Positions 32,788 to 45,300 of a stretch of 64,000 bases of DNA are shown piece by piece. How positions within the stretch are numbered: the stretch's first letter is position 1; the number at the start of each line of letters is the position of its first letter. Source of the DNA: Micropterus salmoides (Eukaryota > Chordata > Actinopteri > Centrarchiformes > Centrarchidae); contig NW_024041262.1 of NCBI RefSeq assembly GCF_014851395.1, positions 9,693,252 to 9,757,251 on the forward strand. Reading direction: 5' to 3'. The notes below the pieces were generated by a model. It saw only the letters and a program-made list of their open reading frames with translations. It was not told the origin of the DNA and did no database searches. The position numbers were made by a program, and so were the translations under genes.

Positions 32788-35700
32788 TTAGGATTTCATA
32801 ACGACTCGTAACTTATCATCACCGAGAATGAGCCTGCAACAAAAGAGTGGCACAGTGAGTCTGGTGCTATATTCAGTCATAGACTCGCTCGTCTGTCACG
32901 CTTCACTTACCTGAGCAGAGCAGCGGCCACAAGACCTCCTCCTATGGGGCCCACCCAGTAAACCCAGTGATATGTCCAGTGGTTGGTCATCAGGGCTGGA
33001 CCAAAAGCCCTGGCCGGGTTCAGACACGTTCCTGATACATCACCCCTGCACCGACAAGGGGCAAGAAAGTTTAAATATTAAAACGATTTGAAATTTTAGT
33101 CTGCCAAAGTCATGGTACAGCTGTGGTAACAAAACACAAAGCCTACATATAGGAGGAATTCGTAATAGCCTATGTGATTATTTTGAAACAAATGTATTTG
33201 GATATTAAACACTGAATCAGGAATTGTTACACCATTTGAAATTCTTCGGGTGGTTCAGGAAATATTAAAAAATAAGACTAAAAACCGTAATAATAGCCTA
33301 AAAATTACTGTATATTAAATTAAAAAGAATGACAACGAAAACAGAATTCATGTGCTGCATAAACTAGCATTTTAAATCAATGTAGGCTATTCTGTTTAGT
33401 GTCAGTGTAAAATTAAGTTGTGGTTGATTTTGAAATGATTAACTAAATAACAATTTTTAAATAATCTTCAAATAATTTTAATTTGAAATAATCAAACAAT
33501 GTAAGAATTTAGCAAAAATAAATAAGGCGTTGGACAAGATTAAATCAAGTTAAATCAATAAAGGCAATCACTTCCTTTCAAATAAAATAAATCGGCTAAT
33601 ATAAATAAAAAACAATTTTTCTGAGGGACATCTTTATCACCACACCTTTAATGTAGGCCTACTTGTAGCCTAAACATACTCAGACTAACTTTAATGTTTG
33701 ATTCTTTTATTTGCATGCTTTTTATTTCCTTTTATGAAACTTCTTTTTAGTTTCTTACTTTACTTTTTGACTTTACTAGTTTTTTACTTTGAATTAAATG
33801 TCATTAACGTCGGGGTTTGGTGTATGTTTAACACAGTGCACTGCTGACACAACCAACTGTTGAGGCACATCACGCCATCGTCCTTTTATCTCACCCTGCC
33901 AGGACGTTAATGATGACGGTACAGCCCACCAGGAAAGGAGCCAGCGGGGTTTTCGTCTTTCCGTTCACCGCCACCAGCAGCACCACCATGGTGACCAAGC
34001 AGGTCATGGCCACCTCTCCAAAGATGGCTCCAGACAGCTGGCTTTGTGACTTGAGGATATCAAACGCAGCTCCTGTGGCGTTTAAGTAGCGTTCTGCGGG
34101 GGTCATCAGCTATGAAATGTGTTATTAAGGATTTTATGGTCACCTTTAATTAGATTAAATATATTTAAGTGTGTGCAAAAGAGGCTGAATGCAACCCGGT
34201 CCCACTCCCAACGCTTCAAACACTGCCGCTTAGTTCGTGGTCCTCCGTTTTAAACTATGATTCTCTAGGTAGGCCCACAGTATCTCACAAAAGTGAGTAC
34301 ATCCTCACATTTTTGTAAATATTTGATTATATCTTTTCATGTGACAACACTGGAGAAATGTAAAGTAGTGAGTTTACAGCAACGAGTCACATGACACCGG
34401 GGAGGGAAAATGGCTAATTGGGTCCAATGTGGACGTTTTCACTTAGGGGTGTATCTCACTTTTGTTGTCAACGGTTTAGACCGTTTAGGCTGTGTGATGC
34501 ATTATTTTGAGGGGACAGCAAATTTACGCTGTTATACAAGCTGTACACTCACTACTTTACATCGTAGTAAAGTGTGAGGGGTGTGTTCACTTTTGTGAAA
34601 TACTGTATGTGCCCCTCTCGCATCAAATCTGAAAGTGCAGGGCTAAGCGGTCAAGTTAGCAACAATAGCTACATAATGTTGCGTCCGGTCAAGTTAGCAA
34701 TAATAATAATATGCAACATCCGGTTAGACTTTCAAAATAAAACGTGTATAGTTAAGGTTGTGAAACTGTTGAACTTTGTTTAGGTTTAGGCACAGAACTT
34801 GGTTAAGTTAAGGAAAATAGTTACGTTACGTACCTGACGTTGTAGTCCACTTACATAGGCAACATAAGGCCTAGGTAGTCTACTTAAAATAAATAATTTA
34901 CTTTCAGTTTCGGGGGTACCTTAGGCAGGTGGCTGGTGTCTCCCTTAGAGATAGGGTGAGAGTGGTGAGGGTGAGGGCCATCTGTAAGGAGCTCAGAGTA
35001 GAGCCGCTGCTCCTTTGCGTTGAAAGGAGCCAGTTGAGGTGGTTTGGGCATCTGGTAAGGATGCCTCCTGGACGCCTCCCTAGGGAGGTGATCCAGGCAC
35101 GTCCAGCTGGGAGGAGGCCTTGGGGAAGACCCAGGACTAGGTGGAGAGATTATATCTCCACACTGGCCTGGGAACGCCTCAGGATCCCCCAGTCAGAGCT
35201 GGTTAATGTGGCTCTGGAAAAAGAAGTTTGGGGTCCCTTGCTGGAGCTGCTCCCCCCGCGACCCGATCCCGGATAAGTGGATGAAGATGGATGAACTTTC
35301 AGTTTCACACAGCAGCAGTCTCCTCGGTTAAAGTCCTGTCTTTGTTTGTTCCATTCATCCAATCCACCTCACGTCATCCACAAGTGAACTTTCGTGCTAA
35401 ACCCTCTGACTTTGATGATGAACGTGTCCAGAAATTAAGCGGAGGGCCACTGACCAAGAGGCAGCATTTGACAACCTAGAATGATAAAATAGTGTGCAGT
35501 TCACTGACCTTGGACATTCCAGCTCCCAACACCCCTCCAATCAGCTGGCTGATGATGTAGGGTCCCACCATCATTAACTCCATGCCTCCACACAGGTAGA
35601 TGGCAATAGTGAAGGGAGGGTTGAAATGGGAGCCACTGGAGGCAGAGAAGCAGCAGAGAAAAGGTGAGATCTGCGAACACCCGTCCAGCTCAAAATATAT

Positions 35701-36091
35701 GATTCATCCCACAGGCCATGGGAAAACACATAATCTGACTCTACTTCAAACTAGTTAACACCAATTACCTGATGTTATCCATGACCGCCACCATCACTGC
35801 CACAGCCAGTCCATGCACCAGGGCTGGCTGCAGCCGTCCAGCTGCTGGCACATTCTCGATGACAGACACGCAGCCAATGAAAACAAAGAACATGGTCCCC
35901 ACTATCTCAGCCAGGCAGGGCTGGAACAGTGTCTCATATTTGTTGGGAGGTTTGGACACAGGTGGCTTCTTGCTCTTCTCCATCAAAGTAGAGCCGGTGT
36001 CTTCCATTTCCATTTTCTCTACTCCCATTGTTGCTAGTCTCTGACTTTTGCCTATTAGAGATTTCTGTCCCAGGATGATTTTCACAGACAC
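32788..36091 (-). CDS. aqp8: Aquaporin-8, proximal copy, complete, 5 exons
   Basis: Water/small-solute channel of the aquaporin-8 class, six membrane helices. Exons on the minus strand: 36091-35769, 35635-35509, 34109-33895, 33045-32911, 32833-32788; all splice sites are GT/AG and phases match the second copy. From the first ATG the product is 281 aa. The ATG at 36028 (MGVEKMEMED) gives 260 aa, close to the family and to the neighbour (259), so I prefer it. Using that start, the first pore motif is Asn-Pro-Pro at 92-94, where most aquaporins have Asn-Pro-Ala; the second is a normal NPAR at 210-213 within GTCLNPAR. The Aqp8-type phrase AFGPAL(M)TNHWTYHWVYWVGP follows. Intron 2 holds a Tc1-type MITE and a LINE tail. 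It converges with the alpha-globin gene. Confidence 0.93.
34278..34605. mobile_element. Tc1-type palindromic MITE in aqp8 intron 2
   Basis: The ends CAGTATCTCACAAAAGTGAG and, inverted, CACTTTTGTGAAATACTG are the termini of a familiar fish Tc1/mariner MITE whose outer TA is mutated on the left. No transposase. Confidence 0.75.
34925..35295 (+). mobile_element. LINE C-terminal fragment in aqp8 intron 2
   Basis: The + frame encodes a fish LINE tail: QLRWFGHLVRMPPGRLP, GRPRTRWRDY and LLPPRPDPG, then GGATAAGTGGATGAAGATGGATGA. It is antisense to aqp8, open for 115 codons and strongly 5'-truncated. Confidence 0.8.
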
Positions 36092-36599
36092 TCTACACCT
36101 AGAGAACCTGCAGCTGTGCCTGACGCAGTCTACAGATTAAAGCCGAAGGCACTGCGAGGTGTTGTTGTTATTTATAACCAGCAGCTAGTACACTAAACCT
36201 GGAATTGCATTACAAGTCATAAAACTTTTAAGGTGAAGGTTACTAAGATTCATTATATCAATACAATCCCCACCCAAACATGTTCCTTGACACCTGCCCA
36301 CCTCCGTCTTCAAGTGGAGTCAGGCCAGGTAATCCAGTCCACAAAATGACCTTTTGTAAAATGGATGATAAGGTTTTAAACAATACTTGAGGTGTTCAAG
36401 GTGGACTTCAGTCCATGGAGTTAAGAAGTGCATTTTATTTATCATCATCAGATGCATAGGCATTCCCTACAGTATCTTAAATAGATAAGATAGATCTGGA
36501 TCATAGACTTTACACATACTCAGTATCGGTTAGTGCCTTCATGCACTCCTCACTCTACACCTAAGTGTGTTACACTCATCTGAACATTAGATTATATTA

Positions 36600-37715
36600 G
36601 ACTCAGTACTTATTTATTTGACACTCAAGTAACTACGTACATTTACCAAGTACATTTTACAGTATTGTACTTGACTATGATTTTAAGACTTTCCATTTTA
36701 TGCTACTTTATAATTCTGCATGATATGTTGTACATTTTACTCATCTACATTTATTTAACAGCTTTAGTCACACGTCACTTTGCAGATTAACATTTTATAT
36801 TTTTAAACCTTTTACACTTTGTAAAAGATTTAACTAGCGTTTCCCAACTTTTTTGGCTTGTTTCCCCTAACAATAAAGCAGTGTTTAGTTAGGGCCCCTT
36901 GTCACATTTCAGATGTTAATGAGTTGTTAGCAGTTCCAATAAAGAGACATTTCAAGGTATCAAGGTAGTTTATTTATCATTATACAACACAAGGTTGCAC
37001 AACAAAATAAAAGTTTGTAGTCCCTTCATGCTATACACATAGAACTTAGCAGATATTTCAATGTAGAATATGGTAACACATAAAATAAACATATGTATAA
37101 TATATAGTTATTTATATACATATATACATACACGTATACAACCAGGAAATAATTTTGCAGTACATTCGTTTAATTTGCATCAGTGAGAATGAAACCCCTC
37201 CAAACTTATTACATGGTTTCATTTGAAGAACTGTTTGAGGCCCAAAGAGGTGAAATTAAACAATGCTTCACAAAAGTCTAAAAGATTAATACAGATTTCT
37301 GTAGCAGAACTTTTTATTCCCCCCTGTCCCATTAACCTGCCAAATTAGTCATCTCACGACCCCACATATTTATCATTTAAACCTTTGGAGGGGACCAGAC
37401 CCCTAGGTTGCAAACCACTGCACTAGTGTATAGAAAGTAGTAAAAAGTAAATCGACCAGCTACCACAATAAAATGCTACATGTACATTACTGCATCAACG
37501 ATTGAATAATGTCATTTATAAAAACACTCAATGGGACCATTTTTTTGCAAAATTGTACTTTTTTTACTTTTTGAAACACTTTAATGATAATAATTTAGTG
37601 CTTATACTTGAGTAACATTTTGAATGCAGGAATTTTCCTTGTAAATAACAATTTTTACATTGTTTTACAGGTACTTTTACTTAAGGAAAACATCTGAGTA
37701 TTTAGAGTACTAAAC
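36600..37715. mobile_element. Nested repeats: ACTTAAGTA-type element split by another element
   Basis: 36600-36830 and 37540-37715 both carry the common fish repeat text (TGCTACTTTATAATTCTGC, GGTACTTTTACTTAAGGAAA). Between them, about 36838-37430, lies a second element with ends resembling GTTTCCCAACTTTTTTGG and its inverse GGTTGCAAACCACTG, the ends of a known hAT-type MITE. Inside that is a further AT-rich repeat (about 36950-37020). The target duplications are not clean, so the exact order of insertion is inferred. Confidence 0.45.
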
Positions 37716-37954
37716 TATAAGAAAGAAAGAATGCGCATGCTTACATATAGAGAAGAAGGGGTTCCTGAATACTTTGATGTGGATGAAAATGATTTAAATC
37801 ATACACTTTGGCCGTGACAGTCACCAGATATCAGGTAATTGTACACCTTCGGGAGATATGTCAGGCAGCGCTCTCCACCACCATCATCAAAACAACAAGC
37901 AGTGGTACTAAAGGAATTTTCTTAGTTCATGCTATCTATTCATTCCTTCTTATC

Positions 37955-38050
37955 AAGTCATCTATCGCCCAATGTCAGCTGTGATTGGCTCCAGCCCCTC
38001 CTGCACCCCTGCACAGATAAGCAGTTCTAGATGAAGGATTGATGGATATT
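37955..38050 (+). mobile_element. LINE 3' tail
   Basis: CGCCCAATGTCAGCTGTGATTGGCTCCAGCCCCTCC then AGATAAGCAGTT and GGATTGATGGATA is the stereotyped 3' end of a common fish LINE. Confidence 0.6.
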
Positions 38051-39148
38051 TTCATTGAAAAACCTCTTCACTGGACTACGTTCCAAAATAAAGTTTCAGT
38101 TTCCATAATTCTAGTGCAGCAAGTGAAAGAACATTGTTAAAGTAATTGATTTAAATTAATAACAGTTTAAAATATTATTACTGCACACTTTCTTTAACTT
38201 GTTAAAGAAAATAAGTTTTTAATAACCCAGTTACAGACAGAAATGTATTTATGATATTGGTGGTGGTGTATATTAAGTAGTCAAAATTAGCTCCTATTTA
38301 TCCAACTCCAACAGTAAAAGTCTACTTACAGATTACTTTCATATTCATCTATAATATATTATGTATAATACAACCCCATCTACCATCATCTTTTCTGCAT
38401 AGTGGGTACTTTTGTTACGTTAGTATATTTAGGCTTATAATACTTCTGTGCTTATGCTTAACTAAGTTTTTGAATGGAGGACTTTTACTTGTCATGGAGT
38501 ATTATTACATTGCAGTGCACTACTTTTACTTAATTAAACGATCTGAATTCTAGTGACACCTGTTTTTACATTTGACTTTTTACTCACTCTTAAAAATACA
38601 TTTTCATATACTGCAGCATATTTACAATTTACATTATATTTACTTTTTTTATGATGCAATACATGCTACATGTTTTCATGATTGATTTCTACAGCCTTGC
38701 TCATGTACACTACATGCATGGATAGGTTGGCAGTGCTAATGATCCATTGTCATCGTTATTGTAACCATCATCCATATTTTTAGGATGTGTATAGTCTGGA
38801 ATACAAGAATTTCCTTTTAACTTATTGCAGCGTTTCAGCTGATCTCTCACCAGTTTATGATTCTAATCTAGCTTTATTGTAGGCCACATTGTGGTGTGCC
38901 ATGTGGTGTGCCCGCAGTGCCATGTCCTTGTAATAACAATAGTAATAAAGCTATCAAAGCATGGTTTTCCATTCAGGACTTTGACCAAGGGGAATAAAAA
39001 GACTGACTGAATGACTAAATAGATAACAGCAAGTGTGGCAATTTGTACAAGATTTCATGTATGAAATTTATTATCAAAAGAACAGCAGTCATCAAATACG
39101 GGCTGTTAAAGCTAGGAGTAGCTATCAGATCAACATCATATGAAACAC

Positions 39149-39154
39149 TTTATT
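39149..39154 (-). terminator. Poly(A) signal of the second aqp8 gene
   Basis: AATAAA on the minus strand about 200 bases after the stop codon. Confidence 0.5.
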
Positions 39155-39350
39155 GAATTATGAAATACAAACTAATTGAGTAGGAGCCAACAATCGTAGC
39201 TGGTCCAAGGACAGGACTCAAGGACTCATTTTGATGGCAAATTTCAATATTACAGTTAATTGTTGAGTAACATGTGACCATCCAAATAGAAAAGCTGTCA
39301 ACATGTCAGTCGGGTGTCCTCTCTCTCTTCCTCTTTAATAAATTAGACAT

Positions 39351-42300
39351 TCACTTCAACACAATTCGAGTCTTATGGTCACCAAACAACAGCCTGCAAA
39401 AGAATGACACTTCAATTAGTGAACTGATCATTATTGGTCAATGACAACAGTACAGAGAATGATTTAATCTATTAAGAATTAAGAAGGACCATCCGGCACA
39501 GGTGCAAAATTACTACAAAGAGATGCAAATTGTGTATCGTTGAGGTCTGACAAACACACTAAGTACCTTTCCTTCCTCATAAAACAATTGTGACATGTAT
39601 TGTAACGTGCTTTGAGTGGTTGGAAGAACTAGAAAGGTGCTACAAATATGCACTGTTTACCATTTAGGAAGCCTTTTAAATAGTAGATGTAGAAAATGTG
39701 TGGTCTCTTCCTAAACTACCACTGTGTACTGAAGTACGCATACCTGATGAAACTGACAGTGATCAGTGCACCGCAAATGGGTCCAACCCAGTAGACCCAG
39801 TGATGGTTCCAGTGGTTCGCAGCCGCTGCAGGACCAAAAGCTCGAGCAGGGTTCATACAGGCTCCGGACACCATCCCTCTGAAACAACAGCCAGCGCACA
39901 CTAACACTGTAACACACACACTGCTGACCAAAGTGACGCAGCTCAACAGTATGCTGCTCATTTTGGAAGTTGCAGTTACCTTTGCAGGAACAGAGACATC
40001 CAAAATGGATCAGCATGAGACAAAATGTTATGATATTATTATTATTATTTTTGACACTTTCAAAAATAAAAGTGTAACTGACAATCCAGTACCTAATGCT
40101 TCATCCCCAACCTATGGCCCCTGTCTCTGAATGGTACTTATTATTAAGGACAAACTTTAAGCCTCATAATGCACTAGGTAACACTGGGGTGAGAAATGAA
40201 CACATACAAACAAAAACATATTAATTGGACAGTATCTAGAATGCAAGTGTTTAATTTAACAGTGGAAAATAACTAAGTAGGCCCACATCTACTCAAGTCC
40301 TATACTTACATCGATTATTTTAATTTCATGCTACTTTATACTTCACTACATTTCAGAGAGAACTATTGTACTTTTTACTCCAATATATATCTCTGACAAC
40401 TATATTTACTAGTTGTTTTGCACATTAACATGTCCACTAACAGTCAATCAGACCTATCAAGGTTAAAACCGACACCAATAGTGACCCTTGGCATCCATCT
40501 GATAACTGATAATCAACACACGTGGTGGGTTGTTGTTTCTTTTTTATGGTCATTTGAGGTGTTTATTAGTATAGGGGGACTTTAGATTCAACATATAATT
40601 TTTTGATACTGAGTATTTTTAGTACATTTAAATTTCACTACTTTTAGGCCAACAACAGGTATTTAGCATTTTTCCACCAGAATTTCATCCTGACCTTAGA
40701 CCTTGTAGGGAAATAAAACATTAACACTTTCTCTTTTTATGGGTCCATAATTTATCTCTAGGAAACTTATTTTCCTAGGAAGTCTCCTGGAGATAATTAG
40801 ACACACTTAAAATATGTTGATGACGTTGGGGATGACTGCTTACCCAGCAAATATGTTGGCTGTCACAGTGAGGCCAATGCAGAAAGGAGCAAATGGTGAG
40901 CTGGTTCGGCTGTTGATGGCCCCCATGCACACCACCATGGTGAGGAACAGGGTCATAATTATCTCTGCCAGAGTGGTTTTACCCAGGTCATTGTTGACTA
41001 CTTCAAAGGCTCCTCCAAGGGAAGCAGCGAACATATTAGCAGGGTACATTGCCTGAAAGTAAAATAAATTTGATATATATGTGATCTTGTGCAAGATAAA
41101 CATGACTAGAGTGAATCGTTTTCATTTATTTTCACCTTTTTAATTATTTTCCACCCAACAAAGCCAGCTTAACCTCACCAGAAAAACGCCATTTAGGTCA
41201 ATTTATTAAAGCCACTCTAATTATGACGGGAGCAAAGGTGGAAGTCAGGTTATGTAATATAAAAAACATACAGAGTTTCATCCGAGAGACCGAGGTTTGT
41301 GTCCCATGTTAAACTACGTCAATGTTGAGTAAATTAAAGTTTTAAGTCACATAACGTTATGTAGGTGACTTTTGTTGAGTCAAGATTTCAAGAAAAAAGT
41401 TAGAATAATGAGGATAAGGACAAAATGTTGACTTGCTTCATCAGAAAGATGAGATATTAAAGGTCCCATATATTATGCTCATTTTCAGGTTCATAGTCTT
41501 ATTTTGGGGGTATACTAGAAAATCTTGCTTTGCATGTTCAAAACACATTCTTTTCTCATAGGGGAGATCGGGAATGGTTGTAACACGGGGAGAGTTGTAA
41601 CACCACCATTTCCACCACTTAGAGATAAGACAGGAGTCATGTGATCATTTCAGTATTTACCTACTTCCTCCCTGATACCGCATGGTGGTTGTCAGGTCTG
41701 GAAACCGTCAAATTGTGAATTTATAGAGAAAAAAATGATTTTGACGTAAGAAAGTAAAGTTTTTGACCAAGATTAATTTTTGTCTAGTATCTATACTATT
41801 GCACATAAAATTGTTTGACTCATGTTAGAAGGGCAAGTCAGTCACATCAGCTGCGAAGGCACATGGGATCTGTCATGTAACACTGAGCAGATACTGCAAA
41901 TCACTGCAGAAGCCGAGAGACAAGGGGTCCAGTGATCTTCCCAGTGTAGGTTACAGGAGCAGCAACAGAGTTTTCTCTGAAGAGCAGGAGAAAGTGTTGG
42001 CAGACTATTTGAGTCAGGCAGCTGACCTGTATTATTTATTGACTACACGTGAGGTAAGCATACGAAAGGTTAGCTACTGGAGACCAGAGTAGAATCGAAC
42101 ACTAGTATAGGTGCCAGATAAATAGATTTTTTTTCTATTTAGTCAGGTTTTCTATTTCACTTTCTTTTAGGTCAGAACGTTTGCATATGAACTGGCTGTA
42201 AAGTATAACCTCAAATACCCACAAACATGGGGTGAGAAGCAGATGATAGGGCCTGACTGGTTCACATTCTTCAGTCCAGAGGCAACCAGCCTTACACAGG

Positions 42301-45300
42301 CCACAAGTTTTAACCCCATAAATGTGGAACGTTTCTTCAACAGCCTCGGACAGGTCATTGAGAGATACAACTTTGATGGGAGTGACATGTGGAACAATCC
42401 AGTTACCAGACCGTGTTGTTGCACGTCGTGGAGTCAAGCAGGTGGGTGCGATGACATCAGGTGAGAGAGGTGTGCTTGTGTCAGTAGCATGTAGTGTTGT
42501 AGTCAAGACCGCCCAAACCGAGACCAAGTCAAGACCAAGACCAGAGTTTATCAAGACCGAGACAAGACCAAGACATTTAGGGGCTGAGAGCAGTCGAGAC
42601 GAAGACCGAGGGAAGGTAAGACCGAGTCAAGACCAAGACCAAGACCAGTTCCCTGCATTGCATGGCACACAATAAAATGTGGAACGAGATCATAGGTACT
42701 TCTCAAATTGATCTGAAAGATCCACATTCCCATTAAAACACCCACATACAAACACTAAGAGCTGAAATCAACGTAAGCATCACAGGGAGGGGTGACAGTC
42801 ATTAACAACACATGTTTTAGGGTTACTGGTTGTATTTGAAGCAATACATTTTACTTCCAATCAAAGTTGGGATGTTAACAAATCAGACAATGCAAAAGCA
42901 ATTTTTTTATATTCCCAAATTTATGGTCTTGACTGGTCTTGAAATAAAATTCAGAGTCCTCAATGTCCGAGACCGAGATAAGACCGAGTACAAAGGCGGG
43001 CGAGTCCAAGACGAGACCAAGACCATCAAAAAGTGGTCTTAAGACAAAGACCGGTCTTGAGTACTACAACACTAGTAGCATGCACTGTGCAAGGACTGGG
43101 AAATGCAATTCCCCCCTTCTTTGTATTTCCCCGTAAACGTTACAAGGACTACGTATTTCAGAGTGGCCCAATGGGGAGTGCTGGAAGCGGAAACGCCTCA
43201 GGATGGATGCAAGAGGAAGACTTCCTGTTATTCCTTGATCACTTTGCAAAACACACAAAGGTCAGCCCAGACAAGAAGGTTTTGTTTTTGCTGGATAATC
43301 ACTGTCATGTATCAGTAAAAGCTATCAATTTCTGCAAAGAAAAGGGGATTGTGCTACTTACCTTCCCGCTACACTGCAGCAACAAGCTTCAGCCACTGGA
43401 TCGCAGTGTCTACAGCCCATTTAAGAAAATGGTGAACACTGCAAGAGATGCGTGGATGAAGATGAATCCTGCCAAGACGATTACATATATGATATTCCAA
43501 GTATTGTGAAGAGCGCCATCCCCAAAAACATTCAAGCTGGTTTTGAATCAACAGGTATTTGGCCCTTCAACCCTGACATTTTTCAGGAGTGTGACTATGC
43601 ACCCTCACAGGTCACTGACCGGCCTGACCCAGGTACCTCATTGACATCTGGAGCTTTCCAGCTGGACTCTCCTCCAACTCACTCTGGGATGACCTCCTCT
43701 CCTCAAACTGACCTGGGGATGACCTTCTCTCCTCCAACCTACCTGGTTACGTCTGGCTCCTCTGCAATTCACAATGTCACCATGTCCTGTGCTCCAGATG
43801 AGCCAGGCACCTCAGGGTTGTCTTTGGGTCTGGTATTCAGTCCTTCAGCCACGCGGCCTTTTACAAAAGCAGGGCCAAGAAAAACAATTGGCAAGATCAT
43901 GAAGAAAAGGTTGTCTGAAATATTCACTGATACACCAGTGAAACAAGCACTGATGGAAGAACAACAGGGAAGAGGAAAGAAAAGACAGAGCATCTTAGGT
44001 AAGAATAAAGGCAAGAAATGTTGGTGAGGATTCTGACATCTCAGATGAGGAAAACATTTGTGTTGTTTGCATGGAGCCATGTGCCCGATGCAGTCTCTGG
44101 GCCCACCTTGCCTGCACTCCAGGATTACCGACATTAATTTGTCAGCACTGTGACTCTGATTAAGAAGACAAACACGCACACAGATATTGTTTTTTGTTAG
44201 AAATTGTAATATGTTTATCAAGTATACTGTTAAGTAAGTTTGTTCAAGTAGACAAATTTACATATACACACACACGAGTTAATCAGACAGTCTGTTCCAG
44301 AGAGGGAGTGAGACATTGTTCTTTTATGTCAGCAAACCTGTTTTTGAAGCATATCATATGTGGCATCCATTTTTGCTTCTTTTGTGTAATTGTTACAACT
44401 TACCCCAGCATGTGGTATAACCTACCCCGGTATTGGGGCGGGTTGTAACAAAGGTACACCATGTATTTGACAACAACTCACAAGGTCTTGTAGATATTCT
44501 TGTATTGAATACGAGGATTGAATTGGTGTCATTTGTAGTAAACAAATGTGGTTACTTTGTGTAAAAGTTTATGAACTCTAGCGGCAAAATTCAGTGAGTT
44601 ATAGTTGCTGAAGCCAAAAGTGTTACAACAGTACCCGGTCTCCCCTACTGTCCATTGCTTCAGCACCTCTTTTCACCCTCTGTGAGAAAACAATTTTAGC
44701 TCCTGTCTCTTTAACGCCTTTGTTACGTGATGTGTTGTGGTATAAATATTACAGCTGAAATAAATAGAAAAACATGTTTGTTTGTTTTTTAAAATAAATT
44801 CATAATATATTACTACATATTTAAATATGTATAATCTCATTACATATTTTCCAGTACGACGTTATGATAGACTGATGCTCTTATTGATAGCAGTACTGAT
44901 AGTAAAGTAATGTGACTGTTTGGTGCTGTGGTGACAGAATGTTGAGTTCATATGCTCCATTAACTGCAGGACATGATTTCCATTTATTTCAGAAAGTGAG
45001 TAAACATTAGTAAAACACTTGCAACAGCAGATCCTACCCCTAGTTCAACAAATGATCAAATGAAGATATCTCTGTGAAAAAGATATCCCAACTATGACGG
45101 CCTCACATGGACAGCTGTCAAAGTCTCTGGTGGAACAAACGAAAATAACACATGCATAGAACGGATCCGACAGGCGGCATGGATCGAGCACTGACAGGCA
45201 CAGTTCTGAAATAAAGCGTGGAGATAGGTCTGGCTATGCGACACTAGGCAGCATGGCTGTGCTGAAGGGCTGGAGGAGGTCCTATGCTCAACAGACCCAT

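Larger units (their letters stand above)
36092..39148. other. Intergenic DNA between the two aqp8 genes
   Basis: No gene found. Upstream of the first aqp8 gene the leader is short and no TATA box is obvious. The remainder is AT-rich and largely made of dispersed repeats listed separately. Confidence 0.5.

Noticed and set aside
34925..35295. 115-codon + frame as a host gene inside the aqp8 intron.
   Set aside because: Its sequence is the stereotyped C-terminal end of a fish LINE and it ends in the LINE's GGATGGATGA-type tail.
36028..36091. Use of the most upstream ATG (36091) as the true start of the proximal aqp8.
   Set aside because: It adds 21 residues unlike the family. The next ATG gives a 260-aa protein matching the neighbour's length. 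I keep the outer coordinate in the feature only because the choice is not proven.
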